Source: Burkholderia seminalis DSM 23518
GTDB lineage: Bacteria > Pseudomonadota > Gammaproteobacteria > Burkholderiales > Burkholderiaceae
Assembly: GCF_902832885.1 (NCBI RefSeq)
Contig: NZ_CADFDK010000020.1
Coordinates: forward strand, 1-64,000
Reading direction: 5' to 3'
Length of the DNA: 64,000 nucleotides
In this document: piece by piece, positions 39,080 to 46,511 of the stretch
Layout: every line of letters begins with the position of its first letter
How positions within the stretch are numbered: the stretch's first letter is position 1
Notes under the pieces: generated by a model
The model's database searches: none
Told to the model about the DNA's origin: nothing
Seen by the model: the letters and a program-made list of their open reading frames with translations, nothing else
Program-made: the position numbers and the translations under genes

Positions 39080-40154
39080 TCGCGGGCTCCGAAGCGGCGT
39101 GTGCCGCGCGATGCGCATCGAGTGCGGACAGGTGTTCCTGCGCACGCTGGCGCAGCATCCGGCGCACGCGCGTGATGCCGACGTCGTGCTGGTACAGGTA
39201 TTCGTGATCGCGCGCGTGCGGCGCGAGGCTTTCGAGGACGTAGCGGTCCTGCTCGAGCACGTCCCAGTGCAGGCCCTCGAGACGGTTGCGGTACATGAAG
39301 CGCCACACGTCGCGCCGCCAGCCGCCGACCTTGCGCGTCCGCCAGAAATAGACCTGGCAGTTGTCGCCGTCGACCGGCGTCGCGAAGCCGATGATCCCGA
39401 AGTTGCCGCCCGGACCGAACTTCTGCTTGTACGGAATCGCGAGGCGCATCCACAGGCAACCCGTTTCGCCGAGCTCGACCCAGTCGAAGTTCACGTCGCG
39501 CTGGCCGGTCTTCTCGAACATCAGGCCCGTTTCCGTCTTGCGCACGCGCATGTCGGCCTGCTTGTCGCCTTCGGCCATCGAGTGCGACGTCGCGTGCAGG
39601 TACGCGCCGTGCATCGGGTCCATCACGTTGTCGATCGCGTACTGGTAATTGCACTTCCAGTTCGACACGCACAGGAAATGGGCGTACTCGTCGGCGACCA
39701 GTTCCTCGGGCAGGTTCAGCGGCGCCGGCTCGCCGTGCGCTTCGTCGCCGAACCACAGGAAGATCGCGCCGGCCTTCTCTTCCACCGGGTACGACTTCAC
39801 GCACTTCGTGCCTTCGAGCGGACAGTTCGATACGGCCGGCACGCGGTTGACGGTGCCGCCGCCGTCGACTTCGATGCCGTGATACCAGCACGCGATGCTG
39901 CCGCCGAGGTTCCAGCCGAGCGACAGGCGCGCGCCGCGGTGCGGGCAGCGATCCTCGAGCGCGTGGACCTTGCCGTCGTGATCGCGCCACAGCACGATCT
40001 GCTCGGACAGGCGCGTGAGGCCGACGGGTGCATTCGACACCTGCCAGCTGGGTGCAACGGGATACCAGTAGTTCTTGATGCCGCGGTCGAGATAGTCACG
40101 GACCGGGTCGTGTTGGACTGCGTGTTGGACTGCGTGTTGTACGGGGGACGTCAT
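39072..40154 (-). CDS. Rieske non-heme iron oxygenase, catalytic (alpha) subunit
   Basis: A 360-residue oxygenase. The Rieske cluster motif C-x-H-x16-C-x2-H runs from CPHRGARLS to CWYHGIEV near residues 70-90. The mononuclear iron site is DNVMDPMHGAYLH (Asp and two His) near 175-187. No separate beta subunit follows, so it is a homo-oligomeric, KshA/VanA/DdmC-like type. The N-terminus carries a short repeat VQHAVQHAVQH encoded by a 12-bp tandem repeat. GGAG lies 7 bases before the ATG. It would dihydroxylate or O-demethylate an aromatic ring. Confidence 0.92.
   Translation of the reverse strand: MTSPVQHAVQHAVQHDPVRDYLDRGIKNYWYPVAPSWQVSNAPVGLTRLSEQIVLWRDHDGKVHALEDRCPHRGARLSLGWNLGGSIACWYHGIEVDGGGTVNRVPAVSNCPLEGTKCVKSYPVEEKAGAIFLWFGDEAHGEPAPLNLPEELVADEYAHFLCVSNWKCNYQYAIDNVMDPMHGAYLHATSHSMAEGDKQADMRVRKTETGLMFEKTGQRDVNFDWVELGETGCLWMRLAIPYKQKFGPGGNFGIIGFATPVDGDNCQVYFWRTRKVGGWRRDVWRFMYRNRLEGLHWDVLEQDRYVLESLAPHARDHEYLYQHDVGITRVRRMLRQRAQEHLSALDAHRAAHAASEPANG
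40109..40144. repeat. 12-bp tandem repeat in oxygenase N-terminus
   Basis: CGTGTTGGACTG occurs twice in tandem (40109-40120, 40121-40132), followed by a degenerate third unit CGTGTTGTACGG. It encodes the repeated Val-Gln-His-Ala segment at residues 5-16 of the oxygenase. The unit is a multiple of three, so slippage would change length without shifting frame. Confidence 0.85.
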
Positions 40155-40208
40155 CAGTGTGCTCCGGATGCGGTTGTCGTCGGGTCGGCGTTCACGCGCG
40201 CGGCGCGC

Positions 40209-40520
40209 TCATTCCGCCAGCGCGGCCATTTCGGCGCGGAAACGTTCGGCGGTCCACGCAGTGCCGTCCGGTGCGCGGAAGCCGATGCGGTTCAGGCCCG
40301 CGACGACGTCGTCCAGCTCGGTCGCACCGGCTTCGAACACGCGCTCGAGCGCATCGCCGAGATCGTTCTCGTACTGCGTCGGCGCGGCCTTGCGGTTCTG
40401 CCAGACCTGGTTCTCGACCTGGCCGGGGATCTCGATCTGCCCCTTGCCCGCGACGTTGTTCGGCTGCGGCGCCACCCACGGCTTCAGGAAGGGATTGAAG
40501 TTGACGGTCGCTTCTTTCAT
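40209..40520 (-). CDS. Small protein with recombinase-like helix-turn-helix
   Basis: A 103-residue protein between the ferredoxin and oxygenase genes. The N-terminal half is polar and Pro/Asn-rich (NPFLKPWVAPQPNNVAGKG). The C-terminal half, LDDVVAGLNRIGFRAPDG followed by TAWTAERFRAEMAAL, resembles the helix-turn-helix that follows the catalytic domain of large serine recombinases, but there is no recombinase domain. It starts 1 base after the ferredoxin stop. Its role is unknown: DNA binding, or a small adaptor for the oxygenase complex. Confidence 0.75.
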   Translation of the reverse strand: MKEATVNFNPFLKPWVAPQPNNVAGKGQIEIPGQVENQVWQNRKAAPTQYENDLGDALERVFEAGATELDDVVAGLNRIGFRAPDGTAWTAERFRAEMAALAE

Positions 40521-40521
40521 G

Positions 40522-40839
40522 TCATTCCACCTTGATCTGGATTTCCTCGCCGGCGAGGCGCACCGCGTACTGCTTCAGCGCGCGCCCGCCCGGACCCTTC
40601 AGGCATTCGCCCGTCTTGATGTCGAACACGGCCTCGTGCAGCGGGCATTCGACCGTGCCTTCGTCGACGAACCCCTGCGTCAGCAGCGCGTACGCATGCG
40701 GGCACACGTTTTCGAGCGCATACACGTCGTCGCCGACGCGATAGATCCCGATTTCGACGCCGTCGGTCCGCTTGAACTCGATCGGCGTGTCTTCCGACAG
40801 CGCGCCGGCGTGACCGGCGCAAATCCATTGCTCTGACAT
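40522..40839 (-). CDS. Rieske-type ferredoxin, oxygenase electron carrier
   Basis: A 105-residue Rieske ferredoxin. The cluster motif C-x-H-x16-C-x2-H is complete: CPHAYALL near residue 46 and VECPLHEAVFD near 64. The fold ends with LKQYAVRLAGEEIQIKVE. It carries single electrons from the FAD reductase to the oxygenase. As first gene of the 14-gene operon it lies about 70 bases after the predicted transcription start. The start at 40839 has AAGGAAGGG upstream. Confidence 0.92.
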   Translation of the reverse strand: MSEQWICAGHAGALSEDTPIEFKRTDGVEIGIYRVGDDVYALENVCPHAYALLTQGFVDEGTVECPLHEAVFDIKTGECLKGPGGRALKQYAVRLAGEEIQIKVE

Positions 40840-40881
40840 CTCGCACCCTTCCTTCTGATCGACTCTCGGTTTGTTCCGATT

Positions 40882-40899
40882 TGTTCCATATCAGGAACA
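40882..40899. promoter_or_regulatory. Operator 1, Rieske operon (TGTTCC-N6-GGAACA)
   Basis: TGTTCCATATCAGGAACA has perfect 6-bp arms and a 6-bp spacer. It lies at about +12 to +29 of the predicted operon transcript, where a bound IclR repressor would block elongation or initiation. An extra half-site TTGTTCC lies 10 bp away at 40871-40877. Confidence 0.65.
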
Positions 40900-40916
40900 T
40901 CAGTTTATGGATGGTG

Positions 40917-40945
40917 ATTATAGGAGCGACCTTCCGTGAGTAAAA
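40917..40945 (-). promoter_or_regulatory. Predicted promoter of the Rieske operon
   Basis: On the minus strand TTTTAC (40940-40945), a 17-bp spacer and a perfect TATAAT (40917-40922). The -35 is weak, which fits a regulated promoter. The predicted start is near 40910. Confidence 0.65.
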
Positions 40946-41070
40946 TAAAAAGCTGCATGTCCTAGGGAAAACACTGACCGTGCGATCGGCGATCGCCTTC
41001 GATCACCTTGTCAAATGTAATTTTTTGTTGTGTGACGGGCATTTATCGTCATTTTCGGGGCATCACGCAC

Positions 41071-41085
41071 CGATGCCGGGCATCG
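41071..41085. repeat. 15-bp palindrome, copy 2 (CGATGCCGGGCATCG)
   Basis: Identical to the palindrome at 7474-7488, including the following TCG. It lies about 50 bases upstream of the porin -35 element. Confidence 0.5.
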
Positions 41086-41118
41086 TCGGAAAACCCTTCC
41101 GGCCCGAAAAATTTATTT

Positions 41119-41146
41119 TTGATACGGTGCTTGACGACTCTATACT
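41119..41146 (+). promoter_or_regulatory. Predicted promoter of the porin gene
   Basis: TTGATA (41119-41124), a 16-bp spacer and TATACT (41141-41146); each hexamer matches the sigma-70 consensus at five of six positions. The predicted start is near 41153. Confidence 0.7.
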
Positions 41147-41167
41147 CCATTCCATCAGAGGCACGTC

Positions 41168-41183
41168 GTTCCTTGTATGGAAC
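41168..41183. promoter_or_regulatory. Operator 2, porin gene (GTTCC-N6-GGAAC)
   Basis: GTTCCTTGTATGGAAC has the same arms and spacer length as operator 1 and lies at about +16 to +31 of the predicted porin transcript. The matched placement suggests one regulator controls both units. Confidence 0.65.
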
Positions 41184-41285
41184 ACAAAAATGCCCACCAA
41201 ATGGCGAACCCCAGTGCGACGGCCGGCCGTCCCCGCACATGCCGCCATGGCACGTTTTCATCAGGTTGGAGATTCAGGAGATCAA

Positions 41286-42365
41286 ATGGTCAAGCATGCG
41301 GTAGCAGCAGCAGTGGTCGGATTGGGCGCCGCGTCGGGCGCGTGGGCGCAGAGCAGCGTGACGCTGTACGGCAGCCTGGATGCGGGCGTCGCATACGTGA
41401 ACAACGTCGGCGGCCATGCAAAGTGGGCGATGATCCAGGGCAACACCCAGCCCGACCGGTGGGGCCTGAAGGGCAAGGAAGATCTCGGCGGCGGCCTGTC
41501 GGCGATCTTTCAGCTCGAAAACGGCTTCTATACGAACAACGGCCAGTTCGCGACCGCGAACACGATCTGGAACCGCGCGGCATTCGTCGGCCTGAGCTCC
41601 GACCGCTACGGCACGCTGACGCTCGGCCGCCAGACGCCGCTGTCGTTCGACTATCTCGATCCGCTCAGCACGGCCTACCTCGCGTTGAGCTGGTACGCGT
41701 TCCACCCCGGCAACATCGACGGGCTCGCCGCGACCGGCAACGTGCCGTACAACAACGCGGTCAAGTACCGCTCGCCGACCTTCGCGGGCTTCTCGGCCGC
41801 GGCCACGCTGGCGCTCGGCAACACGACGAACTTCTCGACCGGCAAGTCGGTCGGCGTCGCGCTGAACTATGCGAACGGGCCGTTCAAGGCGTCGGCCGTG
41901 TACTCGAACGAGCACGACCGCTCGATCCTGATCAGCCAGACCGGCATTACGTCGTTCCAGGGGCAGAACACCGCGAACGGCTATCTCGCGAACAAGGTCG
42001 AGAACATCGGCGCGGGCGCGTCCTACCAGTTCGGCGACTTCCTCGTGCATGGCCTCTACACGCGCACGAAGATGCAGTCGAACGGCTATTCGGATACGTT
42101 CCAGAGCTACGACGCGGGCGTGAACTACCGCAGCAGCGCGTTCAACACGATCGCGGGCGGTGCGGCGACCACGACGCTGGCCGGCCGCCGCTGGACGCAG
42201 GTCGAGCTCGGCGACATCTACGCGCTGTCGAAGCGCACGCAGCTCTATGCGAACGTGCTCTACGAACACGGGTCGGGCGGCGCGAAGGCCGCGTTCTTCA
42301 CGGCCGGCGTGTCGAGCACCGCGAACCAGGTGATCGTCCTGACCGGGATCCATCACTCGTTCTGA
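41286..42365 (+). CDS. Gram-negative porin (OmpC-like, Burkholderia type)
   Basis: A 359-residue outer-membrane porin. The signal peptide ends AWAQ near residue 22, and the first strand SSVTLYGSLDAGVAYVNN is the standard start of Burkholderiales trimeric porins. WGLKGKEDLGGGLSAIFQLE is the conserved second-to-third strand region. The protein ends in Phe (GIHHSF), the outer-membrane assembly signal. AGGAGA precedes the start. It is divergent from the Rieske operon and shares an operator motif, so it probably admits the same substrate. Confidence 0.92.
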   Translation: MVKHAVAAAVVGLGAASGAWAQSSVTLYGSLDAGVAYVNNVGGHAKWAMIQGNTQPDRWGLKGKEDLGGGLSAIFQLENGFYTNNGQFATANTIWNRAAFVGLSSDRYGTLTLGRQTPLSFDYLDPLSTAYLALSWYAFHPGNIDGLAATGNVPYNNAVKYRSPTFAGFSAAATLALGNTTNFSTGKSVGVALNYANGPFKASAVYSNEHDRSILISQTGITSFQGQNTANGYLANKVENIGAGASYQFGDFLVHGLYTRTKMQSNGYSDTFQSYDAGVNYRSSAFNTIAGGAATTTLAGRRWTQVELGDIYALSKRTQLYANVLYEHGSGGAKAAFFTAGVSSTANQVIVLTGIHHSF

Positions 42366-42396
42366 GCGGTGCCGGGCGTCCGGCGCCTGAAACGAA

Positions 42397-42425
42397 AAGA
42401 GCGGCCCGCGGGCCGCTCTTTCTTC
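42397..42425 (+). terminator. Terminator of porin gene
   Basis: A 24-bp perfect palindrome with arms AAGAGCGGCCCG and CGGGCCGCTCTT, followed by TCTTC. It lies 31 bases after the porin stop and could also end transcripts from the convergent IclR gene. Confidence 0.8.
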
Positions 42426-42466
42426 TGTGCGCGGCCGCGTGCGGCGGCCTGCCCGAAGCGTCGATG

Positions 42467-43360
42467 TCAGAACATCGCGACCTTGTGGCGCGCGTGCGCG
42501 AACGTCGGATCGCTTTCGAGCGGACGATAGTTCAGCCGCTGCGACAGGTCGACCGCCGCGCCGCACACGGCTTCGACGAGCCGTTCCTTCTCGCCGGCCT
42601 CGCCGATCTCCGAACGCGGCACCGTCGCGGTGATCGCCGCGACGATCGAGCCCGACTGATCGCGCACGGGCGCGGTCACCGCCGAAATGCCGCTCTCGAA
42701 CGCCGCCTCGCTGACCGCGTAGCCGAGCCGCGCGTAGTGGCGCACGCGTTCGTACAGCTCGTCGACGCTGCCCGGCGTGCGCTCGGTGAACTGCTCGAGT
42801 TTTTTCTCCGGATAGAGCTGACGCAACGCGTCGCGCGTGAGGTCGCCCATCAGCACGTGGCCGTGCACGGTCGCATGCGCGGGCAAGCGCGTGCCGACGT
42901 GCACCTTCACCGAACCGAACATCGACGTATTGCTCTGCGCCTTCGCGACGAACACGACGTCGCGCTGGTCGCGGATCAGCAGATGCGTCGACAGGCCGGT
43001 CGCATCGCGCAGCCGTTCGAGCACGGGCGTACCGAGATCGGTCAATTCAAGCGAGTTCAGGTATTCGAAACCGAGCCGCAGCACGCCGACGCCAAGCCGG
43101 AAATAACGGTCGCCGTTCACGCGCTCGAGGAAGCCGAGCGCCTCGAGCGTCTGCAGCAGGCGGAACGTGGTCGTGCGCGGAATGCCGATGCGCTTCGACA
43201 GTTCCGGCGCGCCGAGCACGGGCTCGCGCGCGGAGAATTCGGCCAGGATCCGCAGCCCGCGTTCGAGCCCCGGCACCAGGTAGGACGACGCGCCGCCGGA
43301 CGATTCGTCGTCGCCGGGCGCCGCCGGATCGGGTGCGCCGCTCATCGTTGTCTTGACCAT
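42467..43360 (-). CDS. IclR family transcriptional regulator (paralogue 2)
   Basis: A 297-residue IclR protein closely similar to the one at 35983-36840, including SYLVPGLERGLRILAEFS and the recognition region APELSKRIGIPRTTTFRLL. The effector domain has HLLIRDQRDVVFVAKAQS and LPAHATVHGHVLMGDL. It is transcribed towards the porin terminator. A Met at 43345 is an alternative start; neither has a strong ribosome site. Near-identical recognition helices suggest that both regulators see the same operator. Confidence 0.9.
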   Translation of the reverse strand: MVKTTMSGAPDPAAPGDDESSGGASSYLVPGLERGLRILAEFSAREPVLGAPELSKRIGIPRTTTFRLLQTLEALGFLERVNGDRYFRLGVGVLRLGFEYLNSLELTDLGTPVLERLRDATGLSTHLLIRDQRDVVFVAKAQSNTSMFGSVKVHVGTRLPAHATVHGHVLMGDLTRDALRQLYPEKKLEQFTERTPGSVDELYERVRHYARLGYAVSEAAFESGISAVTAPVRDQSGSIVAAITATVPRSEIGEAGEKERLVEAVCGAAVDLSQRLNYRPLESDPTFAHARHKVAMF

Positions 43361-43574
43361 GTGGACATGGACGAAAGGAAATCAGTCACGAAACAGGTCA
43401 TGGATCATCGTGGATATTCAGTCATGCTACCTCAGCGCGCGCGCCGGATCGCACCGGCACGCACGCCGTGACGCAACATGCGCATCCACACCGCGATGCG
43501 GTGTCATTCAAGGTCGAGAGGATAGCAGCGTTGGACGGCGCGACGCCATGCGGGAATCGCCGAACGGCGGGCAG

Positions 43575-43601
43575 CCGGCCGCACCGCCGAGGTGCGGCCG
43601 G
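43575..43601. other. Strong stem-loop downstream of 43631 gene
   Basis: CCGGCCGCACC and GGTGCGGCCGG form an 11-bp perfect stem with a 5-base loop. It lies 30 bases past the stop of the minus-strand gene, so it is probably its 3' end structure; there is no U-tract. The rest of the 43361-43630 gap shows no gene. Confidence 0.5.
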
Positions 43602-43630
43602 CCCGTGTCCGGCGTGGCGCGCCGGATCGC

Positions 43631-44110
43631 CTACAGGCGCGACAGGTAGACGCGAATGTTCGCGCGGTCGTAGGTGAAGCCGCCGGCCGGATCCGGCTCC
43701 AGCACCCGCGCGAGATCGACCGCATACATCCAGCCGCTGCCCAGCAGGCCGCCGTTGATCGCGCGGATCCGGCTGCCGCCGACGGCGATCGCCGCATGAA
43801 ACACGTTGCCGTTTCTGGAGAAGCCGACCGCGGTGCCCGCCGGAATGCTCGCGCGTCCGTCCCATTGATCGCCGGTCTCGAAGTTGAACCGCGACTTCCA
43901 CAGCTGGCCGATCGTGTCGAGCAGCGCACCGGGCGCGATCAGCGCGTCGGCACGCAGCAGATACCGGACATAGGCCGCGGCGTCGTAGCAGACGCCGCCG
44001 GACACGTACTCGTTGATGTTGGCCATCCCGAACATCAGCGCCTGCGCGTGTTTTTGCCTTTCGCCGAGGCCGGATTGGGCGACATGCCCGCCTAGCTGGG
44101 TCAGTTGCAT
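43631..44110 (-). CDS. Hypothetical protein with papain-like (NlpC/CHAP-like) pattern
   Basis: A 159-residue protein with no signal peptide. GGVCYDAAAYVRYLL near residue 40 looks like a Cys at the start of a helix, and GNVFHAAIAVGGSRIRAINGG near 105-125 (two short pieces) places a His in a strand before a Gly turn. This order of Cys-helix then His-strand is seen in papain-like NlpC/P60, CHAP and related folds. The residue identity is visible; the fold is my inference. It could be an amidase, peptidase or effector. The start at 44110 has AAGGAGC upstream. Confidence 0.5.
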   Translation of the reverse strand: MQLTQLGGHVAQSGLGERQKHAQALMFGMANINEYVSGGVCYDAAAYVRYLLRADALIAPGALLDTIGQLWKSRFNFETGDQWDGRASIPAGTAVGFSRNGNVFHAAIAVGGSRIRAINGGLLGSGWMYAVDLARVLEPDPAGGFTYDRANIRVYLSRL

Positions 44111-44530
44111 GGATAGCTCCTTGTGAGGAAAACGGACGCCGTCGTCCCGCCGGCGCGATAACCTCATATCTTATTACGATATCCGCCGGCGCCGACCCTG
44201 CTCCGGGTGTCACGGCGTGCGCGCCGCCGCCAACGCGTCGGGATTCGGCGCGAGCCGCGGGCGCACCCGCAACGGCTGCGGCATGTCGGGCCGCGGCTCC
44301 GCCAGCGGGCCGGTCATGAGCAGTTGCCGCAGCGTCGCATCGGCACCGGGATCGCCGAGCGACACGAACTCGACGCGCGTGACGACGTCCCGCATGCGGT
44401 GTCGCGCGATGCGCGCCGCGCGGCGGACAAAAAGCTGAAAACGGAAAGGAATCGGGCAAGCACCGCCCGGCGGCGGGCGGCGAAAGGGGGACGGCGAGAG
44501 GCGATCCTCGGGCGGACCGCCGCGACGGCG
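44111..44530. other. Gap, no well-supported gene
   Basis: 420 bases. An open frame at 44210-44395 on the minus strand (61 codons, Pro-rich end) has no ribosome site and no recognisable domain, so it is not called. The first 60 bases presumably carry the promoter of the 43631 gene. Confidence 0.4.
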
Positions 44531-44737
44531 TCAGGCCGTCACGGCTGCGTCATATTCGGCGCGGGCAAGCTGGCCGGCGGCGTACGCCTCGGCCTCGCCG
44601 CGAAAGCCTTCCTGGCTGAACGCAACGACTTTCACACCGACGCCGGTCGCCCGCTTCACCGTCAGCGCCCATTGCCATCCGCCGTCTTGCTCGAAGACGT
44701 GCAGCGAGGGTTCGAAGGAAGGGTCGAGTACGGTCAC
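44531..44737 (-). CDS. Small hypothetical protein, GTG start proposed
   Basis: A 68-residue protein if it starts at the GTG at 44737, which follows GGGAGC at a good distance. An ATG at 44827 would add 30 residues that include four cysteines but lacks a ribosome site. The sequence alternates strands and a helix: PSLHVFEQDGGWQWALTV, then GFRGEAEAYAAGQLARAEYD. No known family is recognised. Confidence 0.45.
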   Translation of the reverse strand: MTVLDPSFEPSLHVFEQDGGWQWALTVKRATGVGVKVVAFSQEGFRGEAEAYAAGQLARAEYDAAVTA

Positions 44738-45040
44738 GCGTTTTGCTCCCGCCCCTTGCGCGCCGCATAGGCCACACTCGAGGCATGTCGAAAGGGTCGC
44801 GCCGGTGTGCCGACGCGCTTCTGCCATTTGACAGTCTAGTCAATAATTGTTGCGACGCACCATCAGAGGTTTCACTCATCTATCGGAACCGGCCGGTCGA
44901 TCGAAACTGACTGAAACCCATACGGCACGGGCTTCCGCACCGCGCGGGGCGATGCGGCATCGCATTCGTGCGGCAACGTGCCGCACACGCGAACGATTGC
45001 TTGCGTCGGCCATTCGTGGATCGCATAAACGGGGCGCGAC
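44738..45040. other. Gap between small hypothetical gene and alkB
   Basis: About 300 bases. A less GC-rich stretch near 44830-44850 (GACAGTCTAGTCAATAATTG) may be the promoter of the small hypothetical gene. No other feature is seen. Confidence 0.35.
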
Positions 45041-45637
45041 CTATCCGGCGGACATCACGCGCCGGAAAGTCAGGTTGACGCGCTCGCCCTGCACACCCGG
45101 CGCCTTCGGCACGCGGTGCTGCCATTCCGCCTGCGTGCGCCCGCGCATCACGAGCAGGCTGCCGTGCACGAGGCGATACGCATGCGTGATGCCGGTCGCG
45201 CGGTGGCGCAGATCGAACACGCGCATCGCCCCGAGGCTCACCGATGCGATCACCGGTTCATCCCCGAGCGCCGGCTCGTTGTCCGCATGCCAGCCGAGGC
45301 CGTCCAGCCCGTTCCGATAGCGATTGAGCAGCACGCTGTTGAAGCGCGTACCGCACGTCGCCTCGACCGCCTGCTTCAGGTCGAGCACGGCCGGCGTCCA
45401 CGGCGCGGGCACGTTGCGGATCCCCGAGTACACGTAGACGGCATCCGGCTCGCCCTGCCACGCGGTCAGCCTCGGCAACGGAAGGCGGCCGCGCGGCGTG
45501 CGGATCGTGTCCTGCCGCCAGGCGACCTCGCCGATCAGCGCGGCCAGCGCGCGATCGGCATCGGGTTGCGCGAGCCAGTCGGGATACCAGTCCACGTCGG
45601 GCACGGGCGTGTCAGCGAAGAAATCGGGGGTCGACAT
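45041..45637 (-). CDS. alkB: AlkB family 2-oxoglutarate/Fe(II) dioxygenase
   Basis: A 198-residue AlkB-type demethylase. Iron ligands are His117 and Asp119 in GWHADNE and His174 in EWQHRVP. 2-oxoglutarate contacts are in [11 protein letters not shown] and [10 protein letters not shown] (Arg186, Arg192). These enzymes remove methyl groups from N1-methyladenine and N3-methylcytosine in DNA or RNA by oxidation. The substrate-lid region is of the shorter, ALKBH2/3-like type. It appears monocistronic and divergent from the nitroreductase gene. Confidence 0.88.
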   Translation of the reverse strand: MSTPDFFADTPVPDVDWYPDWLAQPDADRALAALIGEVAWRQDTIRTPRGRLPLPRLTAWQGEPDAVYVYSGIRNVPAPWTPAVLDLKQAVEATCGTRFNSVLLNRYRNGLDGLGWHADNEPALGDEPVIASVSLGAMRVFDLRHRATGITHAYRLVHGSLLVMRGRTQAEWQHRVPKAPGVQGERVNLTFRRVMSAG

Positions 45638-45874
45638 GTCGGAAGGAACGGGCGAGAAACGGAACGAACGAGGCCTGTCTGCATACTAGCCAACGGCGCC
45701 CCGCCCCGCCATGCGCTGTCATTCGCCGATGAAAGGAAGCGGCCGCGTGCCGCGATGCGCATTCGCGCATCACGCTATCATCGCGGCGTGTCGCGGCACG
45801 CCCCGCCGAGGGGCGCCGCTTTTCTCCGCCATGCCGGCCGGCGCGACCCGGCCGCATTCTTCCCGGATCCCATC

Positions 45875-46462
45875 ATGACGACGCTCTCCGATTCCGCCCT
45901 CGATCAACTGTTTCGCTCCGCCCGCACGCACAACGCGTGGCAGGACAAACCCGTCGACGACGCGCTGCTGCACCGCCTGATCGACCTGACGAAATTCGGC
46001 CCGACGTCGGCGAACTCGAGCCCCGCGCGCTTCGTGTTCGTGAAGTCGCCCGATGCGAAGGCGCGCCTGAAACCCGCGCTGTCCGAAGGCAACCTCGCGA
46101 AAACGATGGCCGCGCCCGTCACCGTGATCGTCGGGATGGACTACGCGTTCCACGAGCACCTGCCGCGCCTGTTCCCGCACGCCGACGCACGCAGCTGGTT
46201 TGCCGGCAACGATGCGCTGATCGAGGCCACCACGTTCCGCAACGCGTCGCTGCAAGGCGCTTACCTGATCCTGGCCGCACGCGCGCTCGGCCTCGACGCG
46301 GGCCCGATGTCGGGCTTCGACGGCGCGAAGGTCGATGCCGAATTCTTCGCGGGCACCGCGATCAAGAGCAACTTCCTCGTGAATCTCGGCTACGGCGATC
46401 CGGCCGGCCTGTTCCCGCGCAGCCCGCGCTTCGATTTCGACGACATCGCACGCATCGAATAA
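45875..46462 (+). CDS. Nitroreductase family protein (RutE/malonic semialdehyde reductase-like)
   Basis: A 195-residue FMN-dependent nitroreductase-fold protein of the RutE/YdfG-functional type. [17 protein letters not shown] opens it, [16 protein letters not shown] near residue 45-60 is the FMN-binding loop, and [16 protein letters not shown] near 145 is typical. RutE-type enzymes reduce malonic semialdehyde in pyrimidine breakdown, while others reduce nitro compounds or quinones. No other rut genes are present, so the substrate is uncertain. The start at 45875 fits the family length. Confidence 0.82.
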   Translation: MTTLSDSALDQLFRSARTHNAWQDKPVDDALLHRLIDLTKFGPTSANSSPARFVFVKSPDAKARLKPALSEGNLAKTMAAPVTVIVGMDYAFHEHLPRLFPHADARSWFAGNDALIEATTFRNASLQGAYLILAARALGLDAGPMSGFDGAKVDAEFFAGTAIKSNFLVNLGYGDPAGLFPRSPRFDFDDIARIE

Positions 46463-46511
46463 CGGTTGCGAGCGCGGGCCCGTTCACGCCGATAACGGGC
46501 TTGCGCCGGCC

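Larger units (their letters stand above)
40840..41285. other. Divergent control region, Rieske operon / porin
   Basis: 446 bases without a gene. It holds two divergent promoters, a GTTCC-N6-GGAAC palindrome just downstream of each, one copy of the 15-bp CGATGCCGGGCATCG palindrome and an AT-rich middle. The porin leader is about 130 bases. Confidence 0.7.

Noticed and set aside
43357-43370. Palindrome CCATGT-GG-ACATGG over the second IclR start
   Set aside because: It fits an autoregulatory site but differs from the shared GTTCC-N6-GGAAC motif and may be chance around the start codon.
44210-44395. 61-codon minus-strand frame
   Set aside because: No ribosome site and no domain; kept only as a note in the gap entry.
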